Of a DNA stretch of 5,687 nucleotides, positions 5,185 to 5,687 are shown piece by piece. The DNA comes from an uncultured Erysipelotrichaceae bacterium (GTDB taxonomy: Bacteria > Bacillota_I > Bacilli_A > Erysipelotrichales > Erysipelotrichaceae), in contig CACXEN010000157.1 of NCBI GenBank assembly GCA_902766675.1, forward strand, positions 1-5,687. Reading direction: 5' to 3'. The translations under genes were made by a program, and so were the position numbers. The notes beneath the pieces were generated by a model. That model was not told the origin of the DNA, made no database searches, and saw only the letters and a program-made list of their open reading frames with translations. Every line of letters begins with the position of its first letter. The stretch's first letter is position 1.

Positions 5185-5687
5185 ACTTCATGAATGATAT
5201 CTTTGATAAATACAGGAGTGACTTGACCAGAAGTAATATCCTGTATTTTTTCTGTGAATTGGTCGTCTTTGGTTTCTAAAGTACATGATACAAGTTCCCC
5301 ATAATCAAATGAAATTGCGTGAGTGTTATTTCTTAACCATGTTTCTAACTTCCCACTTAAATCATAAGGATAAGTAAGGGAGTATTGGTGAAAAGAATCA
5401 TCAATTGTTTTCTTTGCGTTATTTAAAGCGGAAGTGGTGGCGCCTGCATATGCACGAATCAATCCACCAGCACCTAGTTTAATTCCTCCAAAGTATCGAA
5501 CCACACAACAAATCACATCATAGATTTCTGTATGATTGATACTTTCTAAGATAGGAACACCTGCTGTACCAGAAGGTTCGCCATTATCACTAGAACGTTG
5601 AATACTTCTATTTTCATTTAATACATAGCCATGACATACATGGGTTGCGTCAGGATATTCTTTTTTAATTTGATCAATATATGCTCT
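5175..5687 (-). CDS. YigZ/YvyE (IMPACT, UPF0029) family protein, 5' end beyond window
   Basis: The frame is open on the minus strand from base 5687, giving 170 C-terminal residues; characterised relatives are a little over 200, so roughly 35-45 N-terminal residues are missing. The GTG at 5516 is an internal Val codon, not the start, since conserved family sequence continues upstream of it. Numbered from the window edge: residues 14-22 read DATHVCHGY, 31-47 carry RSSDNGEPSGTAGVPIL, and 63-80 carry VRYFGGIKLGAGGLIRAY, the hallmark Impact_N/UPF0029 motifs. Residues about 103-157 match the C-terminal DUF1949 domain, ending in TSGQVTPV. The family is related to eukaryotic IMPACT, a regulator of Gcn2 signalling; the bacterial role is unsettled, with proposed RNA or ribosome links. 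It converges on the lysozyme gene with 17 bases between the stops and is probably functionally unrelated to it. Confidence 0.93.
   Translation of the reverse strand, partial: RAYIDQIKKEYPDATHVCHGYVLNENRSIQRSSDNGEPSGTAGVPILESINHTEIYDVICCVVRYFGGIKLGAGGLIRAYAGATTSALNNAKKTIDDSFHQYSLTYPYDLSGKLETWLRNNTHAISFDYGELVSCTLETKDDQFTEKIQDITSGQVTPVFIKDIIHEVEI

Noticed and set aside
5514..5516. GTG at 5516 as the start of the YigZ-family gene
   Set aside because: The same frame upstream encodes conserved family sequence (SSDNGEPSGTAGVPIL), so the gene extends past the window edge.

Overview
This is a 5.7-kb AT-rich bacterial window that reads cleanly with the standard code: Trp is TGG and no coding region needs TGA read as Trp. 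The protein families point to a Gram-positive Bacillota: an Ig-like/YkuD L,D-transpeptidase, short zinc-ribbon membrane proteins, a membrane-anchored GH25 lysozyme and a YigZ/YvyE-type protein. The AT richness and some Shine-Dalgarno-less starts make Erysipelotrichia or a relative plausible, but that placement is a guess.

Layout. Positions 1-963 (+) hold the 3' part of a cell-surface L,D-transpeptidase that runs off the left edge. Its stop codon touches the ribosome-binding site of a zinc-ribbon, single-pass membrane protein (976-2277). A 36-base gap with a promoter-like element and an inverted repeat leads to a small DUF2752-type membrane protein (2314-2703). That gene is closely followed by a second zinc-ribbon protein (2720-4225), which carries a membrane domain and four DUF898-like repeats. 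A 28-base perfect palindrome with a T-rich tail ends this group. A membrane-anchored GH25 muramidase (4279-5157) then starts from what looks like its own promoter, placed so that the mRNA would be leaderless. A YigZ/IMPACT-family gene (5687-5175, minus strand) converges on it and runs off the right edge.

How the genes may work together. A peptidoglycan cross-linking enzyme and a peptidoglycan-cleaving enzyme bracket three membrane proteins of unknown function. Two of these share an N-terminal zinc ribbon with identical cysteine positions (3, 6, 17, 20) followed by a Gln/Pro- or Gln/Asn-rich linker. This suggests an envelope-related locus, but function is inferred from context only. The most striking feature is the four-fold repeat in the second zinc-ribbon protein: a fixed register of Gly, Glu and Val-Thr-Cys-Gly with cysteines 50, 58 and 50 residues apart, implying nested duplication. 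The convergent YigZ-family gene is probably unrelated housekeeping. No mobile elements, CRISPR arrays, tRNA or rRNA genes were seen.
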